A stretch of 64,000 nucleotides of DNA. It comes from Cyathus striatus. Lineage: Eukaryota; Basidiomycota; Agaricomycetes; Agaricales; Nidulariaceae. Numbering within the stretch: the first letter of the stretch is position 1; each line of letters starts with the position of its first letter. The notes beneath the pieces are model-generated. The model was not told the origin of the DNA and searched no databases. It was given only the letters and a program-made list of their open reading frames with translations. This document shows positions 23,446-34,650 of this stretch, piece after piece. The stretch spans positions 1,550,001-1,614,000 of the forward strand of contig JAOVFP010000010.1 of the NCBI GenBank assembly GCA_025738555.1. Reading direction: 5' to 3'. A program made the translations under genes and the position numbers.

Positions 23446-23875
23446 TAGTTCTTCATCAGGCATCCTTGCAATGCCACGCCCCTCTCTCTCACTTACACAT
23501 AGTATTGTTAGTAAAAGTATGTTGTACATAGAATAATTGTATATTACCAACAGTCCCTGCTCACTCACCACTTGTACCGTTACCTAGGACTACTGTACTG
23601 ATATTTAGTTGGCTTGCCAAGGATAATAGGATAATAGAAAAATGACTTACCAGCATTCCATATTTTGGCACTATTGTTGACATTGATAGGCCCAATTGTT
23701 CCCTCCATTCGGATTAGACCATCATCAGGTGCGTCTTTTCTCTTATTATTATCCTATCTAAAAGTACTACTATCTATGTAAAAGAACTGAATACATCCCT
23801 ATACTAACTACAGTACCTATGAAGAACATGAGAGTAAGGAAGAAGGGAGTAGTGAGTGTGGGTACAATACGACCA

Positions 23876-23936
23876 TTTCGAAAGCATTTAGGGCAGGTCA
23901 GCTGACCTGGCCGACCTGCCCTAAATGCTTTTGAAA
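23876..23936. repeat. Near-perfect 61-bp palindrome with 24-bp stem
   Basis: Left arm TTTCGAAAGCATTTAGGGCA + GGTC and right arm GACCTGCCCTAAATGC + TTTTGAAA pair over 24 bases with a single mismatch (CG against CA). The 13-base loop overlaps a second palindrome, GGTCAGCTGACC. It occurs only in the second unit of the tandem duplication, so it is either a tiny foldback insertion or a hairpin-forming relic. Confidence 0.85.
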
Positions 23937-24310
23937 CACCCATACTGATCGCAATGCTACGTCCCTCTCTCTCACTTACACCCATGTGCTCTCATAGTCA
24001 TACCTTATAGTAGCTATAGTAATAGTTGATAATACACAAACCAAACAGTAGAATAATCGTATAAGGCCTTAAATTATTAGTAGTAATAGTAATGCACTGT
24101 AAAACAAAGTGTCCCCACTCACTCCCCACTCAACAATTAGTACGTTACCTAGGACTACGTTATTGATTAGTTTACAGTGTACATTCTCTCCTTGTTCATT
24201 TTATTTTCCCTGGATACCTGTATTGTTTAGGTTGCACAAGTGGTCATCGGAACAGATTATCTCAGTATTTAATGCTCATTCATCAGGCAGAAAATGATGC
24301 ACACTCCACA

Positions 24311-26760
24311 ATGTCAAACAACCAACACCCTCCTGTCGAACCTGGTCATCCCTACTACCCTGTTCCTAAAAGGTTGAACCATAATCGGTCTCAATCTCTT
24401 GTCAATGAGCTGGTGTGTAAAGTTATGCAATGAAATAATACCATGAACTTACATCTACTTTCCAGGCAACTATGCAATACACCCACGTTAGGGTTGAATG
24501 AAGGCTTGATGAATATGAGCCAGTGCCAGTAACTGAGAATCCATTTGCTACCTGACAGCCAGACGCAGAAGACAGCCAGGTATCTGAAGCGGTGGATAGG
24601 ACTTCTGGGCTACGTTGTGATACACCAGTATGTAGCTGAATTGCTCTTCCTTTTATTCCCTTAATCTTGTTGTGTAGAACCCCATTCTAGTGGGGCCATC
24701 CCCGACTGTGCCACCAGTGCAAACCGGATCCTTGCCCCCCCAGCTTTCTGGTAGTGTTGTTCCTCCGCCTCCACCTTTACCTCCGAGTATCCCTTCCAGC
24801 CAGGTGCCTGAAATGGAGGATAGGGTTTCTGGGCTCTATCATGCTACACTAGTAAGTAACCACATTGCTTGCCCTTTTATCTAAATTTATTTGTGTAGAA
24901 CTCCAGTCTAGCAGGACCATCCCCTACGCTGCAGGCTAGCGCAGCAGCATTGATTATACTGCCTGGGTCCCCACCCCCTCCACCTTCGGTGGCTGTTGCT
25001 CGACCCAGTGCTGTGAACGGCCATCATCCTACACCATATGGGTCACCATCCACTGCGACTGAACCGCAAGCCTCTGCAGTCCTGTCATCTAACATTCCCG
25101 TGCCAGCACCTGGTATCCCTGGTCCAAGTTCACCTCCTGATGTCCCTGCTCCTATGCATCCTCTCCATTTTCATATGGAAATCGATGGCATGGCATCATC
25201 CCACCAAGATCTGCCCTCCAGTATGGAAATTGATCCAAGTTTACTACTACACCAGCCACCTGTAATCCCCTCACCCAATGATCCATCAGCTATTCCCTCG
25301 CCCAACCACCAGCAAGCCCAAGCTAATCCATCAGCTATTCCCTCGCCTGACCACCAGCAACCAACAATGCCTTCAAATTTTCAGCCAACCATTTTTCCAC
25401 AGTGCTATTCCCTAGAGGAAGTAAGTATCTACATACTTGTATACCGTGCCTTATCTCAACTTTTTAGATAACATTTCTATTGTGGCATGTCACCCACTTC
25501 TCTTGAACCAGAACTTCAATGTTACAATGACCAGCTTGTCCAAACCCTCACAGGTTTACTAAACATGCTCCCAGGAGCTAATATGAGCCCTAACCCGATT
25601 AATAGCCCAAGTTCATCTGAGGATGATGGTATGGACATTGCGGATGAAAGCAACAATTTAGTGGTACGATCTCCTAGGAAGTGCTTCAAAAAGACCACAG
25701 ATGAATTATGGTTCAATGTAAGTTTGACCTTTCAATTACAGGACTGAACCTTCTAATGATTCTCACAAAGGAACACCTATGAAATTACCTTGCTGCGAAG
25801 AGGCTGTGGCATAAAGATGCTACAAATTTTCGCAGTCCTCCATCCAAAGCGCTTCTTGAAGAGTTTGAGGATCATAGAGCAGTACCAGATGTTGCATCCC
25901 CAATGCTCGATTGGATGTCTCCTTTATCATCCGATTGGAACACAGAGATGATCCAGCTCCTCACTTTGGACTACCAAGCACTGCTTAATGATCAAAGTAC
26001 ATGGGATAATATTATCATTACTGAGGATGATATGAAGATGGAAGCCCTGGCAGTTAAGATCAAGAGTAGATTAGGACATAGTGTTACAGCATATCGGGCC
26101 TTACAGCCACCATCTGAGGACTCCGATGAAACACCACATTCAAAGAAAGAGAGAATTAAGCTAAGTGGGGTTGCAGAGAAAGTAATAAACCGACGTTTCA
26201 CTTGTAGGGAAGGGGTATGTGTTCCATTATGTTTGTTATCCAATGTCACACTGCTGAGATTCTTATGCAGACATGGAAACACTGAGGAAAAGTTATCAAG
26301 GCTTGCCTGTCTAATAAAGAAGAGGACAATGAACTATGGAAGGAGGTCAAACACATTCATGAGATACTAGGAGTTGATGGGATGAGCTCAGACAAAACGG
26401 AAGTCGAAGGTACAACTACACAGCAGAAAGTAGTTCGGCGAAGGGTGAAAGCTTGGTGAAACAATAGTATTTCTGATTTATTCAGGAACGTAGAAACTTA
26501 TGGCACTGGCCTTTGTAAGGGAGGTGGTAACATTCATTGCTTCAGGGAACATGATGCATCTACATCCGGAACAAAGGCCAGAAAAAAGACCAGGAAAGAC
26601 CAACAATGTGTCAAAGGACTTCTGTCAAACTATTATGATCAAACTTGGTATAAGGCTCTTACTAAAGGCCAAAAGACTGTATTGGATCCTCAGCCTCCAT
26701 GGGAACTACTCAACACAGTTCGTAAAACTTTCCCCATACTATGTATTAGTTGCTGAAGAG
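24311..26760 (+). pseudogene. Pro-rich conserved fungal protein, transposon-associated type
   Basis: Starts MSNNQHPPVEPGHPYYPVPK. Later exons include a proline/serine-rich region (24690-25471, VVPPPPPLPPSIPSSQVPEM, PSAIPSPNHQQAQANPSAIP) and a conserved-looking C-terminal half. That half includes YLAAKRLWHKDATNFRSPPS, LDWMSPLSSDWNTEM, GMSSDKTEVEG and VVRRRVKAW*NNSISDLFRN. From memory, the GMSSDE(T/S)E..E...VV....WR pattern is common in uncharacterised Agaricomycete proteins. Exons are joined by ~50-nt introns. Several stop codons interrupt it (near 24499, 24555, 26280, 26458); most read TGA where CGA or TGG would be natural. Function unknown. Confidence 0.6.
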
Positions 26761-26862
26761 TGATAAATGCTGACCATATTGCTGAAGTGAGGGTTGATAC
26801 AAAGCTAATATGATATGTACGTATACATGAAGTCATATATATTAAGCACAATTGCATACATA

Positions 26863-27120
26863 ATTTCATTTTTACTTCTTTTCTTGTTTATTGTACATAT
26901 GTAATATGTCACCTCGGACCCCACATGCTGCTCTTGTATATTGTAAATATGTAATATTTTGCCTTGGACCACAATGACTATTGTTTGTATATACCTTGAT
27001 TTCATTTTTACTTCTTTTCTTGTTTACTGTACATATGTAATATGTCGCCTTGGACCACACATGCCTCAGACCACAAAGACTATTATTTTTATATACCACT
27101 TTCATACAGGTTATATTGTA
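26863..27120. repeat. Tandem duplication, about 137-bp unit
   Basis: TTTCATTTTTACTTCTTTTC and TTGTTTATTGTACATATGTA at 26865-26905 recur at 27001-27045. Each copy is followed by AATATGTC(A/G)CCT(C/T)GGACC. A third, shorter partial unit (GTAATATTTTGCCTTGGACC) lies between them. No coding capacity. Confidence 0.7.
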
Positions 27121-27129
27121 TATATATCA

Positions 27130-27400
27130 AATACTGCTACTTCCGTTCTTGCGAGCAATTTTTCATACTTGCACGAATAAAGTCAATAGCTGCCCAGTTT
27201 TTTTCGTAGTCTAGTAGTATTGGGAACTCTTGATTCATCTACACATTTAGATGTTAGTAAATTTGTGAAAAAAATGTATGCACTCACCAATTCCACAACA
27301 AGGTCAATTTTCTCTTTCAGTTGTGCGCTAAATGGCTGACCCTTCTTCATGTTTTCAGAAATACATATCTTTGCAAACTTCTGCTCTATAGATAAGTAAC
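27130..27400 (-). pseudogene. Fragment related to the 44.6-kb small gene family
   Basis: Minus strand: EQKFAKICISENMKKGQPFS, AQLKEKIDLVVEL (27280-27400), an intron, then NQEFPILLDYEKNWAAIDFI (27180-27240). The shape (EFPIL..Y...W...D.IR) matches SGQYPDLRGYDSNWLTLNII in the gene at 44593-45150, so both belong to one family. Such a motif recurs in uncharacterised Agaricomycete proteins. Upstream exons were not found. Function unknown. Confidence 0.5.
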
Positions 27401-27409
27401 CATGATATT

Positions 27410-27995
27410 TTAGGTGAACACAAAAGGCCTATATACCTGTACCCTTGTATACTCATCTTTCTTCCAGCATAGAGAAGTCTGCAATGAATACCCCCCCTTG
27501 CTTGGCTGGCCCAGTTCACCATGTGGTTTAGGGATCAGGGATGATCCCTTAAGAGTCCGTGCACTCCCTGTAACATTAGATGTTTTTCCCAGTATTTCAA
27601 GTGGCCATTCTTTGCATAGCGTAAGGATGTGGTGTGGTTTAGGTAAAAATTCTCTTTCAAAAGATCAACGTAAACTTAGAGAGTGTAAATTTAGGGAAGT
27701 CATTGTTGGAATGTCAACTTTGGACTCAGTCTTAAGTAGTGCATTAAATCATACATGCCTTGTAATGCCTACCATAACAATGCCTTGTTTTATAAGCGAC
27801 CATGTTTGTCCAAGTAAATTGGTTCAGCTGTGATGTCATCTATTAGGACCTGTCTTTATTCTGTATCCTGCAGTTATCATACTACAGTAAGTATAAAGCT
27901 TCACTGATGCTCTCCACTCTGCCCACATCAACAGCTCAGCATCTAGTGAGTGTTTTCACTACCATAGATTAGCGCACTCCTTACTGACAGCCTTT
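27410..27995. other. No gene recognised
   Basis: Between two gene remnants. A 139-codon plus-strand frame (27414-27833) shows no family pattern and I do not call it. Confidence 0.45.
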
Positions 27996-29084
27996 TCAAG
28001 AATGCCACATCCTAATAAGGAAAAGAAGCTTACTGTTTGCTATTGCAGTTGGTGTAACGGGGTAACAATGACAGAAGCACAATATCTTGCACACAAGGAA
28101 GAAACCAAGGTTGAAGCCGATCTTCGAGACCTTGAAGATCAAGTATTTTCCATCACTCTCCAGGATGTCTGTTCCTTGCCTATTCAAGACTCTCCACTGT
28201 TTCTTGCCCCACCTCCTCCGTCATATGAAATGGACATGCAAATGATGTTCTGAAATTTATTCGAGTATGATAGGAATCTTGAAAGTTCTTGTGATAGCAT
28301 CCATGCTGTGTATTTTGAGTGGCTAGAAGATGGAACATGAAATCCAGCCTCACAAAAAGAGGGTGCCAGGTTCCTCACAAGAAGTGATGCACATGCATTT
28401 CTCGTGAACCAAGAAGCCTGGCTATGAGGCCTTATAGCTAGGCTTCATCTCATTCCCACTTCAGGTGATGACGCAAATACTTCATTCAAATGTTCGATAC
28501 AGGAATGAGCAGAGAACCTATTGGTGGACATCCATGTGCGCATTCAACATTGGAGCAATCTGGGTGTTTCTTATGGGAAATACTATGATACTAGTGAGTA
28601 ACTTCGATGTTATTGACAGTGCGATTAGTAACTTGATTATCATAGGTAGTCACTTTGACCATCCCTTTCGCCTTGGCCATCCAATCATTGCAGCTTCCCT
28701 TTTCCTTACTGTCGCTGTCAATGTTTTTGTGAATACTGCCAGGCCTACTTGCAACTTTATCCTCCATATGGTCAAGCTTTTACTTGGTTCAGTTCTCTCA
28801 GCTGATCAGAAGTCCGTGCTCGAATCGGAGTGGTGTCAGCCAAAATTATCATTAAACCTCTGGCTTATATGAGTGCAGTATTTATTATATGCATGAACAG
28901 GATTATTCATAAGTAATCATTGTCTATAATACTATTATGTGTACTATTGTTACACATACTCATATGTACTCATTACTTCATGTTTCTCATTATTAGTGTA
29001 CTACTATTACTATTATGAGTACTCATAAGTACTCATTACTGGAAGTTTCTTATTGTTATATTGAATATTAGTATGGATGGTTAG

Positions 29085-29300
29085 GTGATCATAAACAATC
29101 ATTAATCTGTACTAATTGAATATTGGTATTGTATAAATGGCTAGGTGATCATAAACAATCATTAATCTGTACTAATTGAGTATTATATGAATGGCTAGTT
29201 GATCATAAACAATCATTAATCTGTACTAATTGAATATGGCTATTGTATGAATGGTTAGATGATCATAAACAATCATTGATTTTTCTAATTGAATGTAGTG
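29085..29300. repeat. AT-rich subterminal direct repeats (left arm, copy 1)
   Basis: Four units of about 45-57 bp carrying GATCATAAACAATCATTAAT + CTGTACTAATTGA. Matching inverted arrays lie at 32480-32755, and in the second element at 47865-48080 and 51610-51960, with different copy numbers. Regular, copy-variable subterminal motifs are what transposase-binding arrays look like; that role is inferred. Confidence 0.8.
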
Positions 29301-29494
29301 ATCATTAGTGATCATTCAGGGTTTCAAGAGTATATTCACCTACTATTACTAGTTGTATGGTGATCATAAGTGATCATTAAGCATTTGAAAAGTATATTTA
29401 TCTACTATTACTAATCTAATAGTGGTCATAAGTGATCATTGAATATTGCAAGGGTATATTAGTATATTATTAATACTAGTAAATCCACATCATC

Positions 29495-30130
29495 ACATTT
29501 GTCACGTTCTTACTGCGCGTCACATATATCACACATATTCCCGCGCATGGGGATTGTCACGCTCTTACCGCGCGTCACATCTGTCACACATATTCCCGCG
29601 CATGGGAATCGTCACGTTCTTCTCGCGCGTCACATATGTCACACATATTCCCGCGCTTCACATTTGTCACGTTCCTCCCGCGCGTCACACATGTCACATA
29701 TATTCCCGCGCATCGCATCTGTCACGTTCTTACGCACGTCACACCTGTCACACATATTCCCGCGCTTCACATTTGTCACGCTCTTACCGCGCGTCACGTC
29801 TGTCACACATATTCCCGCGCATGGGGATTGTCACGTTCTTCTCGCGCGTTACATATGTCACACATATTCCCGCGCTTCACATTTGTCACGTTCCTCCCGC
29901 GTGTCACATATGTCACACTTATTCCCGCGCATCGCATTTGTCACGTTCCTCCCGCGTGTCACATATGTCACACATATTCCCGCGCATCGCATTTGTCACG
30001 TTCTTCTCACACATCACATATATCACACATATTCCCGCGCTTTACATTTGTCACGCTATTCATGCGCGTCACGCTTTTGTCACATTCTACCCACACATCA
30101 CATATACCACGCTTTTCATATGCGTGACAC
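29495..30130. repeat. 55-bp CpG-rich minisatellite, left arm of copy 1
   Basis: About eleven 55-bp units; each has TTGTCACGTTC, CGCGCGTCACATATGTCACA and CATATTCCCGCGCATCGCAT. The unit keeps CpG (GCGCG, TCACG) while surrounding repeat DNA has lost it. Because 55 = 3x18+1 and the unit has no stop codon on this strand, all three frames stay open; these frames are not genes. Confidence 0.9.
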
Positions 30131-30249
30131 ATGTGTCACGATTGTCACGCTTTACTAACATGTCATGGTTTTTATGCATGTCACATTCTTGATAATGTCA
30201 CACTTATCATGTTTTTGAGGGGTTTCACATGTTTTAACACTTGTCACAT

Positions 30250-31640
30250 ATTTCAGGTGCAACACAAGATTTTTGCAAATGTCATATTTTCCATCACTTT
30301 TTAGACCTGTAATCACAAGTAAAATATCTCAAGTTATATTCATCAGATACAGGACATAACAAAAGTATGTGTACTTATTTTTGCTTTTACATTTGCTCAC
30401 ACTTGTGGAGCCTGAATGCACAGTGAGAAGATGAATTATGAGGTACTGAACACTTAACAGCTAAAGGGAGAGAAGTTGATCATGTGTGTGTGGTTACCTA
30501 TATATCCATTCTATTGTTCAAATTGTTACAGAAGCAAAGTATCCAAATGCACAGAGTAATTTATTAAAACAAAGAAAACAAAGAAAACAAATATGTTTTT
30601 GTAGAATTGATGGTCATCACATGGGATATGACAATTAGAAAATTGTAGAAGTGTAACAATAATAAGAAAGTAGAATTAAAAAGTAGAATGTATCTGTAGG
30701 TACCATTGAAATATGAGATATTTTTCAATCAGAACTTAAGATGTGATATGATGGCATTAAATATTTTCCTATTGAAAAGAACAGTGATAGAGTCACATGA
30801 ATAAAAAATGTGAAAGATTAGTGAAATGTGTGATTCCACATCAAACTTACACATCTCAATCATTAGATGATTATGATTCTTGCATCAAGCATTGGTTAAA
30901 CAAAAGTCTTTAACAAACATTATTGAGTCACATATCTGTTTACTCTACATGGCTACTTCACAGTTTCTTTGTTTTAGTGATACAAAGAGATAATGGAAAC
31001 TATCTTTACTCCCAACAATATTGTGTCACAATTCACTTCTACACTGCCATATGTGTTCACATTTCTGACATATGTTATATAGTTCATTTTCTTCCTCTGC
31101 TTCTGATGAGGTAACTATAAACAAACCTGAAGTACTGTCGCATATATGAAGGTTTGTATCCATTTTTAAGTATGAAAACACCTCTGGTACTTCTCTACAT
31201 GTTCTTGCCCAGTGGTCATTGCTTTCTTGCTTTTCAACAGTCAGACACCATCTAGAATTGACACTCAGCAAGCATTTCACAATATTCTTGCTCAATCTAG
31301 TATCAGGACATGGTTCATACAATTGTTATTGTTGAATTTCCTTCTAATGAATGATTTTCAAATATAAATAAGTTGTTAATATCAAAGGACAAATTACATT
31401 ACTAAGTAATGAACTAACAGTTAACTGTGGTATCACTGTGCAGCATTGTCAATGACTGAGTCAGACTGTATCAGTCAAAAGAGTCTAAGTCAGTTATTAA
31501 CAGTCAGCTGGTCAGCCACTAATTGTCAATAGAAAAGGTGAAACACCTCAGCCTTATAATTCTTGGGTCATACACAAGATGTGGAAAACATTGACCTCCA
31601 TTGACTAACCCTTTCAACACTGTCACTGGGTGCTCTGACT
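30250..31640. other. Central region of foldback element copy 1
   Basis: About 1.4 kb, AT-rich, no inverted partner inside the element. The same sequence forms the centre of copy 2 (about 49000-50330) but in opposite orientation. It holds one conserved frame (31026-31322, minus strand) and otherwise only non-coding DNA. Confidence 0.75.
31026..31322 (-). CDS. Small frame conserved in both foldback cores; captured exon?
   Basis: 98 codons starting MYEPCPDTRLSKNIVKCLLS and continuing NSRWCLTVEKQESNDHWAR, EVPEVFSYLKMDTN. Copy 2 (49329-49517, plus strand) has MYGPCPDTRLGKNIVKCLLS and matches for about 58 codons, then differs by a deletion that shortens it to 62 codons. The Cys/Trp content and lack of low complexity look coding. 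No homology is recognised. It could be a captured host exon, or part of the lost autonomous element's gene. Promoter and terminator were not identified. Confidence 0.35.
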   Translation of the reverse strand: MYEPCPDTRLSKNIVKCLLSVNSRWCLTVEKQESNDHWARTCREVPEVFSYLKMDTNLHICDSTSGLFIVTSSEAEEENELYNICQKCEHIWQCRSEL

Positions 31641-31744
31641 CTTCAGATACAAAAGATATGACAAATGTGACATGTGACACATATCAAAGACATCACATAT
31701 GTGATGCATGTGAAGAATGTGACATATGTGACTCGTGACATCCA

Positions 31745-32285
31745 TCAAAAACGTGACGCGCGTGAATAGCGTGACAATCGTGACAAATGTGTCACATGTG
31801 TGAAAAATGTAATGTGTGGGTAGAATGTGACAAAAGCGTGACGCGCATGAATAGCGTGACAAATGTAAAGCGCGGGAATGTGTGTGATATATGTGATGTA
31901 TGAGAAGAATGTGACAAATGCGATGTGCGGGAATATGTGTGACAAATGCGATGCGTGGGAATAAGCGTGACATATGTGATGCGCAGTAGGAACGTGACAA
32001 AAGCGATGTGCGGGATTATGTGTGACATATGTGACACGCGGGAGGAACGTGACAAAAGTGATGCGCAGGAATATATGTGACATGAGTGACGCGCGGGAGG
32101 AACGTGACAAATGTGAAGCGCGGGAATATGTGTGACATATGTGACGCGCGAGAAGAACGTGACGATTCCCATGCGCGGGAATATGTGTGACAGATGTGAT
32201 GTGCGGTAAGAGCGTGATAATCCCCATGCATGGGAATATGTGTGATATATGTGACGTGCAGTAAGAACGTGACAAATGTGATGCT
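31745..32285. repeat. 55-bp CpG-rich minisatellite, right arm of copy 1
   Basis: About ten 55-bp units, inverted relative to the left arm (ATGCGCGGGAATATGTGTGA + CA..GTGACGCGCG). Frames on the minus strand (up to 178 codons) are an effect of the stop-free repeat. More CpG has decayed here (GATGTGCGG, GATGCGTGG) than in copy 2. Confidence 0.88.
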
Positions 32286-34041
32286 GTGGATTTACTAGTA
32301 TTAATAATATACTAATATACCCTTGCAATATTCAATGATCACTTATGACCACTATTAGATTAGTAATAGTAGATAAATATACTTTTCAAATGCTTAATGA
32401 TCACTTATGATCACCATACAACTAGTAATAGTAGGTGAATATACTCTTGAAAACCCTCAATGATCACTAATGATCACTATATTCAATTAGAAAAATCAAT
32501 GATTGTTTATGATCATCTAACCATTCATACAATAGCCATATTCAATTAGTACAGATTAATGATTGTTTATGATCACCTAGTCATTCATATAATACTCAAT
32601 TAGTACAGATTAATGATTGTTTATGATCACCTAGCCATTTATACAATAGCAATATTCAATTAGTACAGATTAATGATTGTTTATGATCACCTAGCCATTC
32701 ATATAATACTCAATTAGTACAGATTAATGATTGTTTATGATCACCTAACCATCCATACTAATATTCAATATAACAATAAGAAACTTCCAGTAATAAGTAC
32801 TTATGAGTACTCATAATAGTAATAGTAGTACACTAATAATGAGAAACATGAAGTAATGAGTACATATGAGTATGTGTAACAATAGTACACATAATAGTAT
32901 TATAGACAATGATTACTTATGAATAATCCTGTTCATGCATATAATAAATACTGCACTCATATAAGCCAGAGGTTTAATGATAATCATTGGCTGACACTAA
33001 TGCGAATCGATACCTGACGACTTGCGAATCGCGAGAAAAAAGTTCAACTTGGATCCCAAAACAACTATGTTCGCTACTTGTCAAGCCTGCGCATCTATTT
33101 ACCCCCCAGATGAAAAGAGTGCATACCCTTTTTGCTGTACCTTCAAACACTTTACCAGTGTGAAACTGTGTGGAGTGCACTTAACAAAGCATGCTGTTCG
33201 GAATGGTATAACCATCGCAGTTCCTTCGAGGCCATATGTAATGCAGGACTTTACAGCTTTTGCAGGAGCACTGTACTCATGCCCTGGAATAGAGCAATTG
33301 ATTGATTGCACTAGGCATGCAATATCTGTTGATGGGATTTGAGATATCAATCAAGCAGTAGCAATTCGTCAGTTTATTGATGCTGACAGTAAAGTATTTG
33401 TTGACTCAAATGAAGAACTACGCACTCTCTGGAGTATAAGCTATGACACTTTTAACCCTTATCACAACAAAGCGGCAGGAAAATCAGTGTCAGTAGGATC
33501 ATTGGCTCTTGTATGTCTTAGCTTACCCCCAAGTTTGCGGTACCGTTCAGAGAACATCTATCTCACTGGGTTGATACCAGGGCCGCGTCAGCCATCATTA
33601 GATGGCCTAAATCCTTACTTAGCTCCATTAGTAGATGTCCTTCACAAGAGCTATCATCAGGGTACTTGGTATAGCTGCACATATGAACATCCTAATGGGA
33701 TTCGTGGTTGTGAGGCTATTGTTCCTGCAGTTTGCGATCTACCTGGCTCTCATAAACTTACAGGTTGTGCATTGCATTCTGTGACAATTTTTTGTTCTCT
33801 GTGTCATCTCTGGAAGCCAGATATTAATAACATTGACTGCTCATCCACCAGCTGGATGCCAGTTACATATGAAGAGCACTTTAAAGTGGCAGCCGACTGG
33901 CGAGATGCTTTCACTAAAACTCAAAGGAACAATCTTTTTTAAAAAAATGGAGTTCGATGGTCAGAGCTGCTCCATCTGGAATACTGGGATCTGACAAAGT
34001 ACACAGTCATTGATGGAATGCACAACTTATATCTGGGTTTG

Positions 34042-34650
34042 TGTCACATCCCGTTCTATTCCACTAGGGACAAGAACCTCGGAGTAGATAGTCTAATAGC
34101 GGAGTAACTTGTACAACATTAGTAGGGTGTGTGGAGATGATGAACAAGTACGGGAGTAGTGGAACGTTGGCTTCAACTTGTGTGTTGCGCCCCTTGGACT
34201 TCCAGTTCCATATTTAGAACAAAGCAGAGTAAGTGGCAAATTAGCGGAGTTGGCTCAAGGCCCAAGTGGGAGAAGGGTGTAAACGTAGTTGATTTGAAAC
34301 TGAAGTCTATCTACATTACAGGAGTAGTTTATATAGTAAACTACTTTGTCCGAATGTGTACGGAGTAATGCCCATGGGTATGTGGCATCCTAGGGTTAAG
34401 TAAACTCCATGAAATGTAGAACATGGTAAACTAGTAGTACACCTCTAGATTATAGTCATAGGAGAAATGGCTGCGGCCGGAGAACAAGGTAGTAATATTA
34501 AAGGGAAGGAACAAGTAAACAGTTACAAGTAAATATTAGTAAGGAAGAGTTCGATATATAACAAGTATACATAGTCCAGAGGAAACGTACTAAAAGCGGA
34601 GTAAACCCGGAGTTGACTCCAATGGTACAGGGATTGTCACGGATATGACA
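34042..34650 (+). mobile_element. Solo LTR inserted in the Tnp2 gene, 5-bp target duplication
   Basis: 609 bp from TGTCACATCCCG to CACGGATATGACA. Flanks are GTTTG (34037-34041) and GTCTG (34651-34655), one base different. Removing it restores HNLYLGLVKHHFRVILGMNW. It shares CAACTTGTGTGTTGCGCCCC with the minus-strand sequence of the LTR at 1260-1922 (CAGCTTATGTGCTGCGCCCC), so it is the same family. No internal region is present. Confidence 0.88.

Larger units (their letters stand above)
22680..24180. repeat. Tandem duplication of the 5' part of the WD40 gene
   Basis: ATTCCATATTTTGGAACTGT (23027) recurs as ATTCCATATTTTGGCACTAT (23656). GCAATGCCACGCCCCTCTCT (23468) recurs as GCAATGCTACGTCCCTCTCT (23951). 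GTTACCTAGGACTACTGTAC (23580) recurs as GTTACCTAGGACTACGTTAT (24144). On the minus strand both units encode a WD40-like piece (INVNDSSKIWNI and INVNNSAKIWNA). The first unit holds a MITE at 23110-23445 and the second a 61-bp palindrome at 23876-23936; each unit serves as the other's empty site. Confidence 0.7.
28828..33002. mobile_element. Large foldback element, copy 1, 7-bp target duplication
   Basis: 4175 bp. Left end GAGTGGTGTCAGCC; right end GGCTGACACTAATG. Flanks are CGAATCG on both sides (28821-28827 and 33003-33009). Removing it with one flank gives an open Tnp2 frame through VLESIPDDLRIARKKFNLDP, so the limits are exact. Each arm (about 28828-30250 and 31640-33002) has, from outside in: GTGTCAGCCA..ATTATCATTAAACC, AT-rich direct repeats, a GATCATAAGTGATCATT zone and a CpG-rich 55-bp minisatellite. 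The centre (30250-31640) is single-copy-like. No transposase gene is seen. I know of no superfamily with a typical 7-bp duplication and these ends. Confidence 0.9.

Noticed and set aside
28465..28872. 135-codon hydrophobic frame as a membrane protein
   Set aside because: Its last part (CNFILHMVKLLLGSVLSADQ) belongs to the Tnp2 transposase reading, and the end runs into the foldback element.
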